NCBI RefSeq assembly: GCF_000763905.1
Contig: NZ_JRKN01000004.1
Span: 1-64,000, forward strand
DNA length: 64,000 nucleotides
Source of the DNA: Paracoccus halophilus
GTDB lineage: Bacteria > Pseudomonadota > Alphaproteobacteria > Rhodobacterales > Rhodobacteraceae
Direction of reading: 5' to 3'
The stretch's first letter is position 1, and every line of letters begins with the position of its first letter. This document shows, one piece after another, positions 18,548 through 28,555 of this stretch. The notes below the pieces were generated by a model, which was not told the DNA's origin, made no database searches, and was given only the letters and a program-made list of their open reading frames with translations. The translations under genes and the position numbers were made by a program.

Positions 18548-19942
18548 TTATTCCTGTCCGATAGCGCGCAGCACGCGATCGAGGCTTTTGCCCTGTCTGC
18601 TGGTATAGGGTGCGTCTTGCACCGCATTGTAATAGGCCGATGGGTCATAGGTGGGAATCCCCAGTCTCAGGTTTTCTACCGTCAACAAACCCATAGCAGC
18701 CAAGAGTTGATAATGTGCTAACTGCAGATTGGCTTCCGCAGTAATCTTGCTGGCGCGTGCCGCGATCAGCGATTGTTCGGCTTCCAGGACGTCCAGGGTG
18801 GTCCGCGCGCCCAGCGTGGCCTCTTCGCGCACGCCGTTATAGGCCTGTTCCGCCGCGACGATCTGTTCGTCGATCGAGACGATCTGTGCCTGCGCGACAT
18901 CGATCGATGCCCAGGCATTCGCCACGGCGGCATTGACCTGGCGCGAGGTGTTCAGCAGCACGGCGCGCGCCGAATCGCGATTCGCCATCGCCCTGCGATG
19001 CTGCGCCGGCAGACGCCCGCCCGAATAGAGGGTCTGGGACATCTGGATCGAGGCGCTGCCCTGTGTCGCATATTCTGTCGAGAGCGTCGCGTTCGCATTG
19101 CTGCGCTGACGTTCGATGCCCAGCGTGCCGGTCAGGTTCGGGCTTCGCTCGGCCGCGGCGGCGCCGACGGCCAGTTCCGAGGCCGAGGTCTGGCGCCGCG
19201 CCTGGGTGATCGCCGGATGCGTGCGCTGCGCGACCCCGCGCGCGGCATCCAGATTCGCGGGCAGCGAGGGCAGGGGCGGCGGCGCCGCCAGCGCCGAAGG
19301 ATAGGCGCCGGTCGAGGTGTGATAGGCCTCGCGCGCGATTTCCAGATCGCCCTCGGCCGCGGACAGGTTGGCGCGCGCCTCGGCGAGCGCGGCATCGGCC
19401 TGGGCCACGTCGGTCTGGGTGATCTCGCCCACATCGAAGCGATCGGTCGCGGCCTGCTGTTCCTGGCCGATCACGCGGACCGAGTTGGTCTGCAATTCGA
19501 CCTGTTCCGTGGCGCTGCGCACGTCCAGATAGGCCTGCACCGCACCCAGCAGCACGTCCTGCTCGATCCCGACCAGGGCGGCGCGGGTCGCCAGCACGGT
19601 TTCCTTGGCGATGTCGATGGCAAAGGCGTTGCGGCCCCAGTCGTAAAGCGTGATCTGGGCCTGCAGCGCGATGCCGGTGGTCTGCGTGTCGAGACCGTCG
19701 CTATAGTTATAGGTGTGCTCGGCGACCCACTGGATGATCGGGCGCAGCTCGGCCAGGGCGGCGGCGGCGTCCTCATCGGCGGCGCGCAGCACTGCCCGGT
19801 TCTGCTCGAGCAGGGCCGAGTAGCGATAGGCGGCGACCATCGTGTCCGCCAGCGTTTGGGCCGAGGCCGGCAGGGCGGTCAGCGCCGCGAGCAGGGCGGC
19901 GGTCAGCGGGCTCCGCAGAGCCTTCAGCGATTTGCGCAACAT
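18548..19942 (-). CDS. TolC-family outer-membrane channel protein
   Basis: A 464-residue protein from ATG 19942, which has AAAGG upstream. An alternative GTG at 19969 overlaps the stop of the upstream gene. A signal peptide (ending LTALPASAQ) is followed by two OEP repeats of long helices and short strands (LRPIIQWVAEHTYNY; SPNLTGTLGIERQRS). TolC proteins form trimeric channels for type I secretion and RND pumps. It could serve the RND pair at 1.2-5.4 kb and secretion of the large repeat-bearing nucleotidase at 48-51 kb; neither link is shown by the sequence. Confidence 0.9.
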   Translation of the reverse strand: MLRKSLKALRSPLTAALLAALTALPASAQTLADTMVAAYRYSALLEQNRAVLRAADEDAAAALAELRPIIQWVAEHTYNYSDGLDTQTTGIALQAQITLYDWGRNAFAIDIAKETVLATRAALVGIEQDVLLGAVQAYLDVRSATEQVELQTNSVRVIGQEQQAATDRFDVGEITQTDVAQADAALAEARANLSAAEGDLEIAREAYHTSTGAYPSALAAPPPLPSLPANLDAARGVAQRTHPAITQARRQTSASELAVGAAAAERSPNLTGTLGIERQRSNANATLSTEYATQGSASIQMSQTLYSGGRLPAQHRRAMANRDSARAVLLNTSRQVNAAVANAWASIDVAQAQIVSIDEQIVAAEQAYNGVREEATLGARTTLDVLEAEQSLIAARASKITAEANLQLAHYQLLAAMGLLTVENLRLGIPTYDPSAYYNAVQDAPYTSRQGKSLDRVLRAIGQE

Positions 19943-19965
19943 CTGTCTGCCTTTCCGGTCGGGGC

Positions 19966-20619
19966 TCACAATACAAAACCTTGTTGCCGCGCGAAGCCCG
20001 GCAATACTGGCGCGGCGGCGTTGAAGGCGAAGCGCCAGTTGATCCGGCCATCCAGCTTGTGGCCGATCCGGACGATGCCCAGGTTCTTGTCCAGAAACAG
20101 GGCGACGACGCGGCCGCCCTCGTTCAGCTGTTCGGCCAGCGGCGCGGGAAATTCCTCGATCGCGCCCTCGATCAGCATGGCGTCATAGGGACCCTGGCTG
20201 GCGCAGCCTTCGCTGAGCGCCCCCCGGACCACCGCGACGTTGAACACATCCTGTGCGGTCAGCCGGCCTTCTGCCTCGGCCACCATGGTCTCGTCCTCCT
20301 CGACGGCCACGACCGCCTCGGCGATGCGCGCCATCAGCGCGGCACAATAGCCGTAGCCGCAGCCGACATCCAGCACCAGATCCGAGCCTTGCAGGTTCAG
20401 CAACTCGATCATCTTGCCCAGCGTTCTCGGCTCCAGCAGGACACGCCCGGCCGCCAGATCGATATTTTCGCCGGCATAGGCGATGTCCCGAAGCGAGTCG
20501 GGCACGAACTGCTCGCGCGGGACGTTCAGCATGGCCTCGATCACCGGATAGCTGGTTACATCGTTCGGGCGGACCTGGGTGTCGACCATCAAGGTGCGAC
20601 GCTGTGCGAAATCGGTCAT
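19966..20619 (-). CDS. PIMT-family SAM-dependent methyltransferase paralogue
   Basis: A 217-residue protein starting [22 protein letters not shown] at ATG 20619. The SAM-binding motif [18 protein letters not shown] is clear, with an acidic motif II ([10 protein letters not shown]). The segment [25 protein letters not shown] replaces the CGQTISQP region of true isoaspartyl methyltransferases, so the acceptor may differ. In Rhodobacteraceae this type of gene commonly precedes tolC, as here (24 bases apart). It is a paralogue of pcm at 15.8 kb; the substrate is unknown. Confidence 0.82.
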   Translation of the reverse strand: MTDFAQRRTLMVDTQVRPNDVTSYPVIEAMLNVPREQFVPDSLRDIAYAGENIDLAAGRVLLEPRTLGKMIELLNLQGSDLVLDVGCGYGYCAALMARIAEAVVAVEEDETMVAEAEGRLTAQDVFNVAVVRGALSEGCASQGPYDAMLIEGAIEEFPAPLAEQLNEGGRVVALFLDKNLGIVRIGHKLDGRINWRFAFNAAAPVLPGFARQQGFVL

Positions 20620-20732
20620 GTAGCGAACTCTGCTCTTGATTTGCTTTGGCGAACTATTGCCATGAAAATCCTGTGCGGGCAACGGCAGGCGCCACCATTG
20701 CCCCGGCTCTGCCGTCATGTCATGTCTGGGTC

Positions 20733-21428
20733 ATGGACGAATATCTGTTTCCGCCCCCTCCTGTCGCATCGCTGCCGGTCCTCGCCGAGAGCCGGCGTTT
20801 TCCGGTCGGGCGCATCTTTTGCGTCGGCCGCAATTACGCCGCCCATGCCGCCGAGATGGGGGCCGAGGTCGATCGCGAGGCGCCGTTCTATTTTCTGAAA
20901 TCGGCCCATGCGGTCCTGCACAGTGGCGAAACGCTGCCATATCCACCCGGGACTGGCGATCTGCACCACGAGATCGAGCTTGCCGTGGCGATCGGCGCGC
21001 CGGCTTTCCGCATTCCGGCGGCGCAGGCCGAGGCCGCCATCTGGGGTTACGGATCGGCGCTGGACATGACCCGGCGCGACCTTCAGGCCAGAGCCAAGGC
21101 CAAGCAGCGCCCCTGGGATCTGGGCAAGAATTTCGAGGGCGGCGCGGTCCTGTCGCCGCTGACCCGGGCGGCTGATTTCCGCCCCGAGGGGCAGCGCATT
21201 CACCTTGAAGTGAACGCGGCGGTGCGGCAGGATTCGGTGATTTCGGACATGGTCTGGTCGATCGGCGAGCTGATTTCCGATCTTTCGCATTATTATCACC
21301 TCGCGCCGGGGGACCTGATTCTGACCGGCACGCCAGCCGGGGTCGGGGCCGTCGTGGCGGGCGACCGGCTGAGCGGCAGCGTGCAGGGCCTGGCCGCGGT
21401 CGAACTGACCATAGGCGCGGCGGAATAG
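20733..21428 (+). CDS. Fumarylacetoacetate hydrolase family protein
   Basis: A 231-residue FAH-family enzyme of the acylpyruvase/2-keto-acid hydrolase type. Typical motifs are RIFCVGRNYAAHAAEMG near the N-terminus, FYFLKSAHAVLHSGE, HHEIELAVAIG with metal-binding acids, DMTRRDLQ, and DLILTGTPAGVGAV near the end. The preferred start is ATG 20733; the frame is open further upstream without similarity. It stands alone between divergent and convergent neighbours, so the substrate cannot be inferred from context. Confidence 0.88.
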   Translation: MDEYLFPPPPVASLPVLAESRRFPVGRIFCVGRNYAAHAAEMGAEVDREAPFYFLKSAHAVLHSGETLPYPPGTGDLHHEIELAVAIGAPAFRIPAAQAEAAIWGYGSALDMTRRDLQARAKAKQRPWDLGKNFEGGAVLSPLTRAADFRPEGQRIHLEVNAAVRQDSVISDMVWSIGELISDLSHYYHLAPGDLILTGTPAGVGAVVAGDRLSGSVQGLAAVELTIGAAE

Positions 21429-21431
21429 CGG

Positions 21432-21848
21432 CTAGTCCGGCTCCTGCCATTCCATGATCATCTGGGTCTGGGTCACGATCGCGGCAACCTTGCCATCGCC
21501 GCGGGTGATGGTGGTCTGCAGCACCATGGTCTTGCCGCCCTTGTGCAGCACGATGCACCGCGCATGCGCGACATCGCCGGTGCGGACCGGACGCAGGAAG
21601 TTGGTCTTGCTTTCGATGGTGGTGGTGGCCTCGCCGCGATGCAGGTTCATGAAGGCGGCGGTGCCGCCGGCATGGTCGGCCAGCCCCATGACCGCGCCGC
21701 CATGCAACACGCCGTTATGATTCGACAGCGCGGGCGTGGCGGTCATCCTTGCCAGCACTTCCGCCTTGCCGGCCGAGATCAGCCGGATTCCGAGTGAATC
21801 GGAAAAGGGCGATTCTTCCCGGTATTGAAGAGGTTGAGCGTCGTTCAT
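21432..21848 (-). CDS. PaaI-type hotdog thioesterase
   Basis: A 138-residue hotdog-fold protein from ATG 21848. The family signature SNHNGVLHGGAVMGLADHAGGTAAF includes the HGG motif and the catalytic acid position, and ESKTNFLRPVRTGDVAHARC follows. Such enzymes cleave acyl-CoA thioesters, often aromatic ones. The gene converges with the FAH gene with three bases between the two stop codons. Confidence 0.87.
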   Translation of the reverse strand: MNDAQPLQYREESPFSDSLGIRLISAGKAEVLARMTATPALSNHNGVLHGGAVMGLADHAGGTAAFMNLHRGEATTTIESKTNFLRPVRTGDVAHARCIVLHKGGKTMVLQTTITRGDGKVAAIVTQTQMIMEWQEPD

Positions 21849-21945
21849 GCAATGTCCCGATCCTGCCGGCATCGTGAGGTCGGCGAGCGCCACAGTCAAT
21901 CGGTAGGATTGCCCTGACCGCGCGATCCCGCGTCCGGCATCGGCG

Positions 21946-22989
21946 CTATTCGACCACGATGCCCGGCGGGCCCGCCTCGGCGCTGCCGATGATCGTGGCC
22001 AGCGGAAAGCCCGCCGCGCGCAACTCGTCCAGAAGCTGCCCCGCGGCCGGCGCGGCGCAGGCGATCAGCAGCCCGCCGGAGGTCTGCGGATCGGTCAGCA
22101 GCGCCCTTTTCCAGATGGGCAGCCCCTCGGGCAAGGTCACCTCGGCGCCATAGGCCGCCCAGTTCCGGGTCGAGGCTCCGGTGGCGAATCCCGCCTCGGC
22201 CAGTTCGGCGGCGCGCGACAGCAGCGGCAGATCGTTCAGCCGCAACCGCAGCCGCAGCCCGGCGCCACGGGCGACTTCCAGCCCATGGCCCAGAATGCCG
22301 AAGCCGGTGACATCGGTGATGGCATGGACATCGTCGCGTTTCGCCAGATCGGTGCCGATCCGGTTCAGCCGGGTGGCGCTGGCGACCATTTCGGCCAGCC
22401 CCTCGGCGTCCAGCGCGCCTTTCTTGATCGCGGCGGAATAGATGCCGATGCCCAGCCCCTTGGTCAGGATCAGCGCGTCGCCCGGTCGCGCATCGGCATT
22501 GCGGCGCAGCTCGGACGGGTGGCACAGCCCGATCACGGCAAGGCCATAGATCGGCTCGGGCGCGTCGATGGAATGACCGCCGGCGACCGGGATGCCGGCC
22601 TCGGCGCAGATCTCGCGCCCGCCCTCAAGGATCTGGCGGATCTGTTCGGGCGCCAGCTTGTCGATGGGCATGCCCAGGATCGCCAGCGCCATGATCGGCC
22701 TTCCGCCCATGGCATAGATGTCGGAAATCGCGTTGGTCGCCGCGATACGTCCGAAATCGCGCGGATCGTCGACCATCGGCATGAAGAAATCCGTGGTAGC
22801 GATGACGCAGGTCTGCGCGTCCACCTGCCAGACGGCGGCATCGTCGGCGGTCTCGGTCCCGACCAGAAGCTGCGGAAAGGCCTGTGCCACGGGCTGGCCG
22901 GCCAGCAATTCGCGCAGCACCGAGGGCGCCAGCTTGCAGCCGCAGCCGCCGCCATGGGCAAGCGATGTCAGTCTGGGGTGTTCGTTCAT
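21946..22989 (-). CDS. selD: Selenide, water dikinase SelD
   Basis: A 347-residue enzyme that makes selenophosphate from selenide and ATP. The catalytic motif GGGCGCK places Cys16 and Lys19 where the family has its Cys/Lys pair; it uses Cys, not selenocysteine. Further motifs are [33 protein letters not shown] and [13 protein letters not shown]. No selA, selB, selC or selenoprotein gene is in the window, so whether selenium goes to selenocysteine or to tRNA selenouridine cannot be said. Confidence 0.95.
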   Translation of the reverse strand: MNEHPRLTSLAHGGGCGCKLAPSVLRELLAGQPVAQAFPQLLVGTETADDAAVWQVDAQTCVIATTDFFMPMVDDPRDFGRIAATNAISDIYAMGGRPIMALAILGMPIDKLAPEQIRQILEGGREICAEAGIPVAGGHSIDAPEPIYGLAVIGLCHPSELRRNADARPGDALILTKGLGIGIYSAAIKKGALDAEGLAEMVASATRLNRIGTDLAKRDDVHAITDVTGFGILGHGLEVARGAGLRLRLRLNDLPLLSRAAELAEAGFATGASTRNWAAYGAEVTLPEGLPIWKRALLTDPQTSGGLLIACAAPAAGQLLDELRAAGFPLATIIGSAEAGPPGIVVE

Positions 22990-23045
22990 GGCCCTGTCCC
23001 TGCTGTTCGTCGGCCGGCGCCATGAAGGCGGCGTCCGGGCCGCGT

Positions 23046-23219
23046 TCAGAAATCGACGCAGAGGCCCTTTTTCTCGTAATCGCCGTAGCGCACCGGCTCG
23101 GGGCCGTCGCGGCCGCCCAGTTCGACCGGCAGGTTCATGGGCGCGGCGGCCCGGCGGCGGGCTTCGGCCTCGTCCAGCGCGCGCTGTGCGGCGGGCGGCA
23201 GATCCTTGCGTTCGGTCAT
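23046..23219 (-). CDS. DUF1674 small protein (SdhAF4-like)
   Basis: A 57-residue gene on the minus strand, ATG at 23219 and TGA at 23046-23048. The protein starts [20 protein letters not shown] and ends with the family's signature tail, [22 protein letters not shown]1674 proteins are related to SdhAF4, a mitochondrial assembly factor for the flavoprotein subunit of succinate dehydrogenase. The same role here is inferred from family only. It diverges from the RNA methyltransferase gene. Confidence 0.85.
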   Translation of the reverse strand: MTERKDLPPAAQRALDEAEARRRAAAPMNLPVELGGRDGPEPVRYGDYEKKGLCVDF

Positions 23220-23273
23220 GGCGGTTATCCCTGCATCAGGCTAGATGGGGTCAATCTAGGCAAGGGGCGGGCA

Positions 23274-24545
23274 TTGGACAAGTCGCAGGGCAAAAAGGTC
23301 GGGAACGCCGCGCGGGCAGGGGCGCTGCAATTGCTGGCCGCGATCGACGATGGCGCGACGCTGGACGAGGCCGCTGCCCTGAACGGGCAGCTCGCGCCCG
23401 CCGACCGCGCCCGCGCCCGCCGCCTGGCGCTTGAGACGCTGCGTCGCCGCGACCGCGCCGACGCGCTGCTGGCGCCCATGCTGGCGCGGCGTCCGCGCCC
23501 CGAGATCATGCGCATCCTGCGCCTCGCCACCGTCGAGATGCTGGCGCTGGACGAGGCCGCGCATGGCGTCGTCAATACCTATGTCGGCCTCACGCGCGCC
23601 TCGGGTCGCAAGGGGCAGGCGGCGGCGGGCATGGTGAACGCGGTGCTGCGCAGGGTCGCCCAAGGGGCCGCGGCATGGGCGGATCTGCCGCCGCAGCCCA
23701 TGCCCGGCTGGCTGCGCGGGCCGGTAGTCGCGACATGGGGCGAGGCGACCGCCCTGGCCATCGAGGCCGCGCATGAGCTGGGCGCGCCGCTGGACCTGAC
23801 CCCGAATCCCGCCGGCAAGGGGCCGGTGCCGGGCACGGGTTTGCCCTCGGGCTCGCATCGCCTGCCCGCCGGGACGCAGGTCAGCGCGCTGCCGGGCTAT
23901 GACAGCGGCGACTGGTGGGTGCAGGACGCGGCCGCCGCCATGGCCGTGCCGCTGCTGGACCCGCGTCCGGGCGAGCGGATCGCCGATCTTTGCGCCGCGC
24001 CGGGGGGCAAGACGCTGCAGCTGGCGGCCGCCGGGGCGCAGGTCACGGCACTGGATATCTCCGAATCAAGGCTGGCCCGCGTGGCGGAGAACCTGGCGCG
24101 CTGCGGCTTCAGCGCGCAACTGGTGACGGCAGATGCGCTGACCTGGCGTCCGGATCGGCCGCTGGATGCGGTGCTGCTGGATGCGCCCTGTTCGGCCACC
24201 GGCACGATTCGCCGCCACCCCGAACTGCCCCGGCTGCGCGACGGCGCCGGGCTGGACGGGCTGACCGATCTGCAGGCCCGGCTGATCGATCATGCGTTAA
24301 GCATTCTGAAACCCGGAGGGCGTATGGTCTATGCCACATGTTCCCTCCTGCCGGCCGAGGGTGAAGACCAGCTTGCCGCCGCGCTTGGCCGCCACCCCGA
24401 TGTGACGGTCGAACCCTTGCGGGCGTCCTTTGTCCAGCCCGGCTGGATCACGGCGCAGGGCGGGTTGCGGTTGCGTCCCGACCTGTGGCCCGAACGCGGC
24501 GGCATGGACGGGTTCTTCATCGCGTGCTTGCGAAAATCTGCCTAA
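23274..24545 (+). CDS. RsmB/NOP-family rRNA (cytosine-5) methyltransferase
   Basis: A 423-residue protein: an N-terminal NusB-like helical RNA-binding domain (to about residue 140) and a C-terminal SAM methyltransferase. Motif I is LCAAPGGKTLQLAAAGA, motif IV DAPCSATGTIRRHPE and motif VI YATCSLLPAEGE; the last two carry the two cysteines of m5C methyltransferases. I chose TTG 23274 because AAGGGG precedes it at good spacing and no ATG fits. The likely target is 16S rRNA, as for RsmB. The downstream order (heparinase-like gene, purH, lspA) is typical of the family Rhodobacteraceae. Confidence 0.9.
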   Translation: MDKSQGKKVGNAARAGALQLLAAIDDGATLDEAAALNGQLAPADRARARRLALETLRRRDRADALLAPMLARRPRPEIMRILRLATVEMLALDEAAHGVVNTYVGLTRASGRKGQAAAGMVNAVLRRVAQGAAAWADLPPQPMPGWLRGPVVATWGEATALAIEAAHELGAPLDLTPNPAGKGPVPGTGLPSGSHRLPAGTQVSALPGYDSGDWWVQDAAAAMAVPLLDPRPGERIADLCAAPGGKTLQLAAAGAQVTALDISESRLARVAENLARCGFSAQLVTADALTWRPDRPLDAVLLDAPCSATGTIRRHPELPRLRDGAGLDGLTDLQARLIDHALSILKPGGRMVYATCSLLPAEGEDQLAAALGRHPDVTVEPLRASFVQPGWITAQGGLRLRPDLWPERGGMDGFFIACLRKSA

Positions 24546-24583
24546 CGGACCTAAGGTTGCGCCATTTCAACATTCGCCTCGCC

Positions 24584-26233
24584 ATGACCGATACGACCGT
24601 CGCGCCCAGGGGCTTTCTGCGCCGCCCCGAACCCAAGGCCATCGGCCATTCCGGCCGGGGCGAGCAGATCGTCGCGGGCGAGCTGCATCTTGGCGGCATC
24701 ACCCTGACCGGCGATTTCTTTGCCGCCGATCCGCCGCCGACCGTGGCGGCCGAACTTCACGGTTTCGGCTGGCTCGACGATCTGGCGGCGGTCGGCTCGC
24801 CCAAGGCGCGTGCGATCGCACAGGATCATGTCCTGCGCTGGCTGCGCAAATATCGCGTGCCGCATGGCGACCGCGTCGAATGGCTGCCCGAAGTGGCCGG
24901 CCGCCGTGTGCTGCGCTGGATCTTTCATGCCGGGATGGTGCTGCCGGGTCTGGATCGTGACGGGGCCGGGCCCTATTTCCGGGCGCTGGACCTGCATCTG
25001 AACCATTTGCGCGGCAGCTGGTATGACGCGGTGGACGGGATCGACCGGCTTGAGGCCCTGGCCGGGCTTGCCATCGGGGCCATGTATCTGCGCGACCGCC
25101 AGCCGGTCGCGACGCCTGCCCTGATCGCGCTGGCCGAAGAGGCCGATGCCATGGGCGTGGATACGCTGGCCGAATCGCGCGCGCCCGAAACCCTGCTCGA
25201 GGCGATGGCGCTGCTGGTCTGGGCGCAGGAGGTCGCGACCGAGATCGGGCTTGACGCGCCGCCGGAACTGGCGGCGATCATTTCCCAGATCGCGCCGATC
25301 CTGCGCGCCCTGCGCCATGCGGATGGCGGGTTGCCCAGTTTTCATGGCGGCGGGCGCGGCGCTGCGGGGCGACTGGATCGCTGCCTGCGCGCCTCGGACG
25401 GGGCGGCGCTGCCGTCGCACGGGCTGGCCATGGGTTATGCGCGCATGGCGCGGTCGCGCACGACGCTGATCCTCGATGCGGCCGCGCCTCCGGGCGGGCC
25501 GGCGGCGGTGCGCGCCCATGCCTCGACGCTGGGCTTCGAGCTGACGGTGCAGCGCCAGCCGCTGATCATCAATTGCGGCCCCGGCGATGGGTTCGGCCCG
25601 CTTTGGGCCAAGGCCAGCCGCGCCACGGCCTGCCATTCGGCGCTGTGCTTGGCGGGGCTGTCCTCGTCGCGGCTGAACCCCAACCGGCAAGAGGGTGAGC
25701 CCGATACCCTGACCGAGCGTCCCGATCTTGTCTGGGCCGGCGATTGCGATGCCTTGGGCAACCTGACCGCGCCCGATTGCGGCCCGGCCCATTCGCCCGA
25801 ACCCGCGCATCTGCTGTCGGGTCACGACGGCTGGCTGGCCAGCCACGGGCTGACCCATCTGCGCGAATTATGGCTGCAGCCGGACGGCATGTCCCTGCGG
25901 GGCGAGGATTCGCTGGCGGCGCTGGACGCGAGCGCCCAGGCCCGGCTGAACCAGATACTTCCCGAGGCGGGGCTGGCCTTCGACATCCGCTTTCACCTGC
26001 ATCCCGATATTCAGGCACGCATGCATGGGCCAGAGGCGCATCTGACCCTGCCGAATGGCGAGGAATGGCGCCTTTCCCATGACGGCGTGGGCGCCGCCCG
26101 GCTGGAGGCGTCATGCCTGCTGGATCGGGCGCTTGCGGCGCCGCGGCCGTCGCAGCAGGTCGTGATCTCTGCGGCCTTGCAGGGGCGGGCGATTCAGATC
26201 GGCTGGACCTTGGCGCGTTCCGGGGTTAGGTGA
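24584..26233 (+). CDS. Heparinase II/III family protein
   Basis: A 549-residue protein starting at ATG 24584. The N-terminal half is a helical toroid-like domain (WLRKYRVPHGDRVEWLPEVAGRRVLRWIFH; LHLNHLRGSWYDAVDGIDRLEAL). The C-terminal half is a beta-rich heparinase II/III domain (LPSFHGGGRGAAGRLD; HDGWLASHGLTHLRELWL). No signal peptide is seen, so despite the family name it is unlikely to be a secreted polysaccharide lyase. Its consistent linkage with purH in Rhodobacteraceae suggests a conserved but unknown role. Confidence 0.85.
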   Translation: MTDTTVAPRGFLRRPEPKAIGHSGRGEQIVAGELHLGGITLTGDFFAADPPPTVAAELHGFGWLDDLAAVGSPKARAIAQDHVLRWLRKYRVPHGDRVEWLPEVAGRRVLRWIFHAGMVLPGLDRDGAGPYFRALDLHLNHLRGSWYDAVDGIDRLEALAGLAIGAMYLRDRQPVATPALIALAEEADAMGVDTLAESRAPETLLEAMALLVWAQEVATEIGLDAPPELAAIISQIAPILRALRHADGGLPSFHGGGRGAAGRLDRCLRASDGAALPSHGLAMGYARMARSRTTLILDAAAPPGGPAAVRAHASTLGFELTVQRQPLIINCGPGDGFGPLWAKASRATACHSALCLAGLSSSRLNPNRQEGEPDTLTERPDLVWAGDCDALGNLTAPDCGPAHSPEPAHLLSGHDGWLASHGLTHLRELWLQPDGMSLRGEDSLAALDASAQARLNQILPEAGLAFDIRFHLHPDIQARMHGPEAHLTLPNGEEWRLSHDGVGAARLEASCLLDRALAAPRPSQQVVISAALQGRAIQIGWTLARSGVR

Positions 26234-26270
26234 CGGGCAGAATTCGCGATCCATGACGGGACCCTGACCG

Positions 26271-27860
26271 ATGACCGACCGCATTCCGCTGAAGCGCGCG
26301 CTGATTTCCGTTTCCGACAAGACGGGGCTCATCGATTTCGCCAGGGCACTGGCCGCGCGCGGGGTCGAACTTCTGTCCACCGGCGGCACCGCCAAGGCGT
26401 TGCGCGAGGCGGGTCTGACGGTGCGCGACGTTGCCGATGCCACCGGCTTTCCCGAAATGATGGACGGCCGCGTCAAGACGCTGCACCCGGCCGTGCATGG
26501 CGGCTTGCTGGCCCTGCGCGACAATGAGGAGCACATGGTGGCGGCGCGGTCGCACGGGATCGCAATGATCGATCTGCTGGTGGTGAACCTCTACCCGTTC
26601 GAGGAAACCGTGGCCAAGGGCGCGGACTATGCCGATTGCATCGAGAATATCGATATCGGCGGCCCGGCGATGATCCGCGCGGCGGCCAAGAACCACGCCT
26701 TTGTCACCACCATCGTCGATGTCGGGGATTATGCCGCCCTGCTGGCCGAGATGGATGAAAACGACGACGCGACCAGCCATGCGTTTCGTCAGCATCAGGC
26801 GCAGATCGCCTATGCTCGCACGGCGGCCTATGACGCGGCGGTCTCGGGCTGGATGGCGCAGGCGGTTGGCGAGGATACGCCCCGTCGCCGCAGCTTTGCC
26901 GGCACCCTGGCGCAGCCCCTGCGCTATGGCGAGAACCCGCATCAGGCGGCGGCCTTTTATCGCGACGGTTCGGACCGGCCGGGCGTGGCGAGCGCGAAAC
27001 AATGGCAGGGCAAGGAACTGTCCTACAACAATATCAACGATACCGATGCGGCCTTTGAACTGGTCGCGGAATTCGACCCGGCCGAGGGGCCGGCCGTCGC
27101 GATCATCAAGCACGCCAATCCCTGCGGCGTGGCGCGCGGCGCATCGGCGGTCGAGGCATATCGCCGCGCCTATGATTGCGACCGGACCTCGGCCTTTGGC
27201 GGGATCGTTGCGCTGAACACGGTGCTGGACGGCGAAACCGCCCGCGCGATCACCGAGATATTCACCGAGGTCGTCATCGCGCCAGGAGCCAGCGACGAGG
27301 CGCGCGAGGTCTTTGCCGCCAAGAAAAACCTGCGCCTGCTGACCACCGGCGGGCTGCCCGATGCCGGCGCGGCCGGTCTGGCCTTCCGCCAGGTCGCCGG
27401 CGGGTTTCTGGTGCAGGGCCGCGACAATGCCCGCATGACGCGCGCCGATCTGAAGGTGGTGACCCGGCGCCAGCCCTCGGAACAGGAGCTGGGCGACCTG
27501 CTTTTCGCCTGGAGCGTGGCGAAACACGTGAAATCGAACGCCATCGTCTATGCCCGCGACATGGCCACGGTGGGCATCGGCGCCGGCCAGATGAGCCGGA
27601 TCGATTCGACCCGTATCGGCAAGCGCAAATCCGAGGACATGGCCGAGGCTCTGGGGCTTGATCAGGCGCTGACCATTGGCTCGGCTGTCGCCTCGGACGC
27701 ATTCTTTCCCTTTGCCGACGGGATCGAGGCGCTGGCGGCCGCCGGCGCCAGGGCGGTGATCCAGCCCGGCGGCTCGATGCGCGACGATGAGGTGATCGAG
27801 GCCGCCGACCGTTTGGGTCTGGCCATGGTTTTCACCGGTCAACGCCATTTCCGCCACTGA
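26271..27860 (+). CDS. purH: Bifunctional AICAR transformylase/IMP cyclohydrolase
   Basis: A 529-residue enzyme catalysing the last two steps of IMP synthesis. The N-terminal IMP cyclohydrolase domain shows [32 protein letters not shown] and [14 protein letters not shown]. The C-terminal AICAR transformylase domain shows [38 protein letters not shown] with the catalytic Lys-His pair, and a terminal [10 protein letters not shown]. The length is standard and the gene intact. Its TGA shares one base with the lspA start. Confidence 0.97.
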   Translation: MTDRIPLKRALISVSDKTGLIDFARALAARGVELLSTGGTAKALREAGLTVRDVADATGFPEMMDGRVKTLHPAVHGGLLALRDNEEHMVAARSHGIAMIDLLVVNLYPFEETVAKGADYADCIENIDIGGPAMIRAAAKNHAFVTTIVDVGDYAALLAEMDENDDATSHAFRQHQAQIAYARTAAYDAAVSGWMAQAVGEDTPRRRSFAGTLAQPLRYGENPHQAAAFYRDGSDRPGVASAKQWQGKELSYNNINDTDAAFELVAEFDPAEGPAVAIIKHANPCGVARGASAVEAYRRAYDCDRTSAFGGIVALNTVLDGETARAITEIFTEVVIAPGASDEAREVFAAKKNLRLLTTGGLPDAGAAGLAFRQVAGGFLVQGRDNARMTRADLKVVTRRQPSEQELGDLLFAWSVAKHVKSNAIVYARDMATVGIGAGQMSRIDSTRIGKRKSEDMAEALGLDQALTIGSAVASDAFFPFADGIEALAAAGARAVIQPGGSMRDDEVIEAADRLGLAMVFTGQRHFRH

Positions 27861-28525
27861 TGACAGCGACATCCGACAAGACCCGCAAGGCCCCCGCCAG
27901 ACGCCGCAGCCGCAAGAAGCCGCCGCCGCGCATCTGGCGCAATGTCGGCCTGACCGCGGCGCTGATCTTCGTGCTGGATCAGGCGCTGAAATATCTGGTC
28001 GTGCATATGCTGCGACTGGATCAGCTGCGCGAAATCAACGTGCTGGATCCCTGGCTCAACCTGCGCATGGCGTGGAATCAGGGCATGAATTTCGGCATGT
28101 TCGCCAGCGAGCAGGACGGAACGCGCTGGATCCTGATCGGCATCGCCCTTGCGGTCTGCCTGTGGGTCGCGATCTGGGTCGGGCGCTCGAAACCTTCGGT
28201 TTTCGCGCAGATCTCTGCCGGGTTGCTGATCGGCGGAGCGCTTGGCAATGTCGTGGACCGGGTGCTTTATGGCGCGGTCGCGGATTTTCTGAACATGTCG
28301 CTGCCGAACTGGCGCAATCCCTACAGCTTCAATGTGGCCGATATCACCATTTTCCTGGGCGCAATCGGGCTGGTGCTGCAGCCCCCGGAAAAAAAGCCCG
28401 TGCCCCGCAAACGCAAGCCCGCCACCCGGACGCAGGTGGCAGCACCCCGCCCGGAACCGGCCGAGGCACAGGCCGAATTGCCGTTTGAAGACAAGACCCG
28501 TGACGAGGCCGGGAATTCGCGTTAG
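27860..28525 (+). CDS. lspA: Prolipoprotein signal peptidase (signal peptidase II)
   Basis: A 221-residue inner-membrane aspartyl protease that removes signal peptides from prolipoproteins. It has four membrane helices and both catalytic Asp motifs: GGALGNVVDRVLYGAVADFL and FNVADITIFLGAIG. The N-terminal basic extension and the long Pro/Lys/Ala-rich C-terminal tail make it longer than the 160-170 residues of most LspA proteins. The start overlaps the purH stop by one base. The next gene encodes a lipoprotein that would be a substrate. Confidence 0.95.
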   Translation: MTATSDKTRKAPARRRSRKKPPPRIWRNVGLTAALIFVLDQALKYLVVHMLRLDQLREINVLDPWLNLRMAWNQGMNFGMFASEQDGTRWILIGIALAVCLWVAIWVGRSKPSVFAQISAGLLIGGALGNVVDRVLYGAVADFLNMSLPNWRNPYSFNVADITIFLGAIGLVLQPPEKKPVPRKRKPATRTQVAAPRPEPAEAQAELPFEDKTRDEAGNSR

Positions 28526-28555
28526 AACGGCGCCACCAGAATGTGAGGGACCAAG

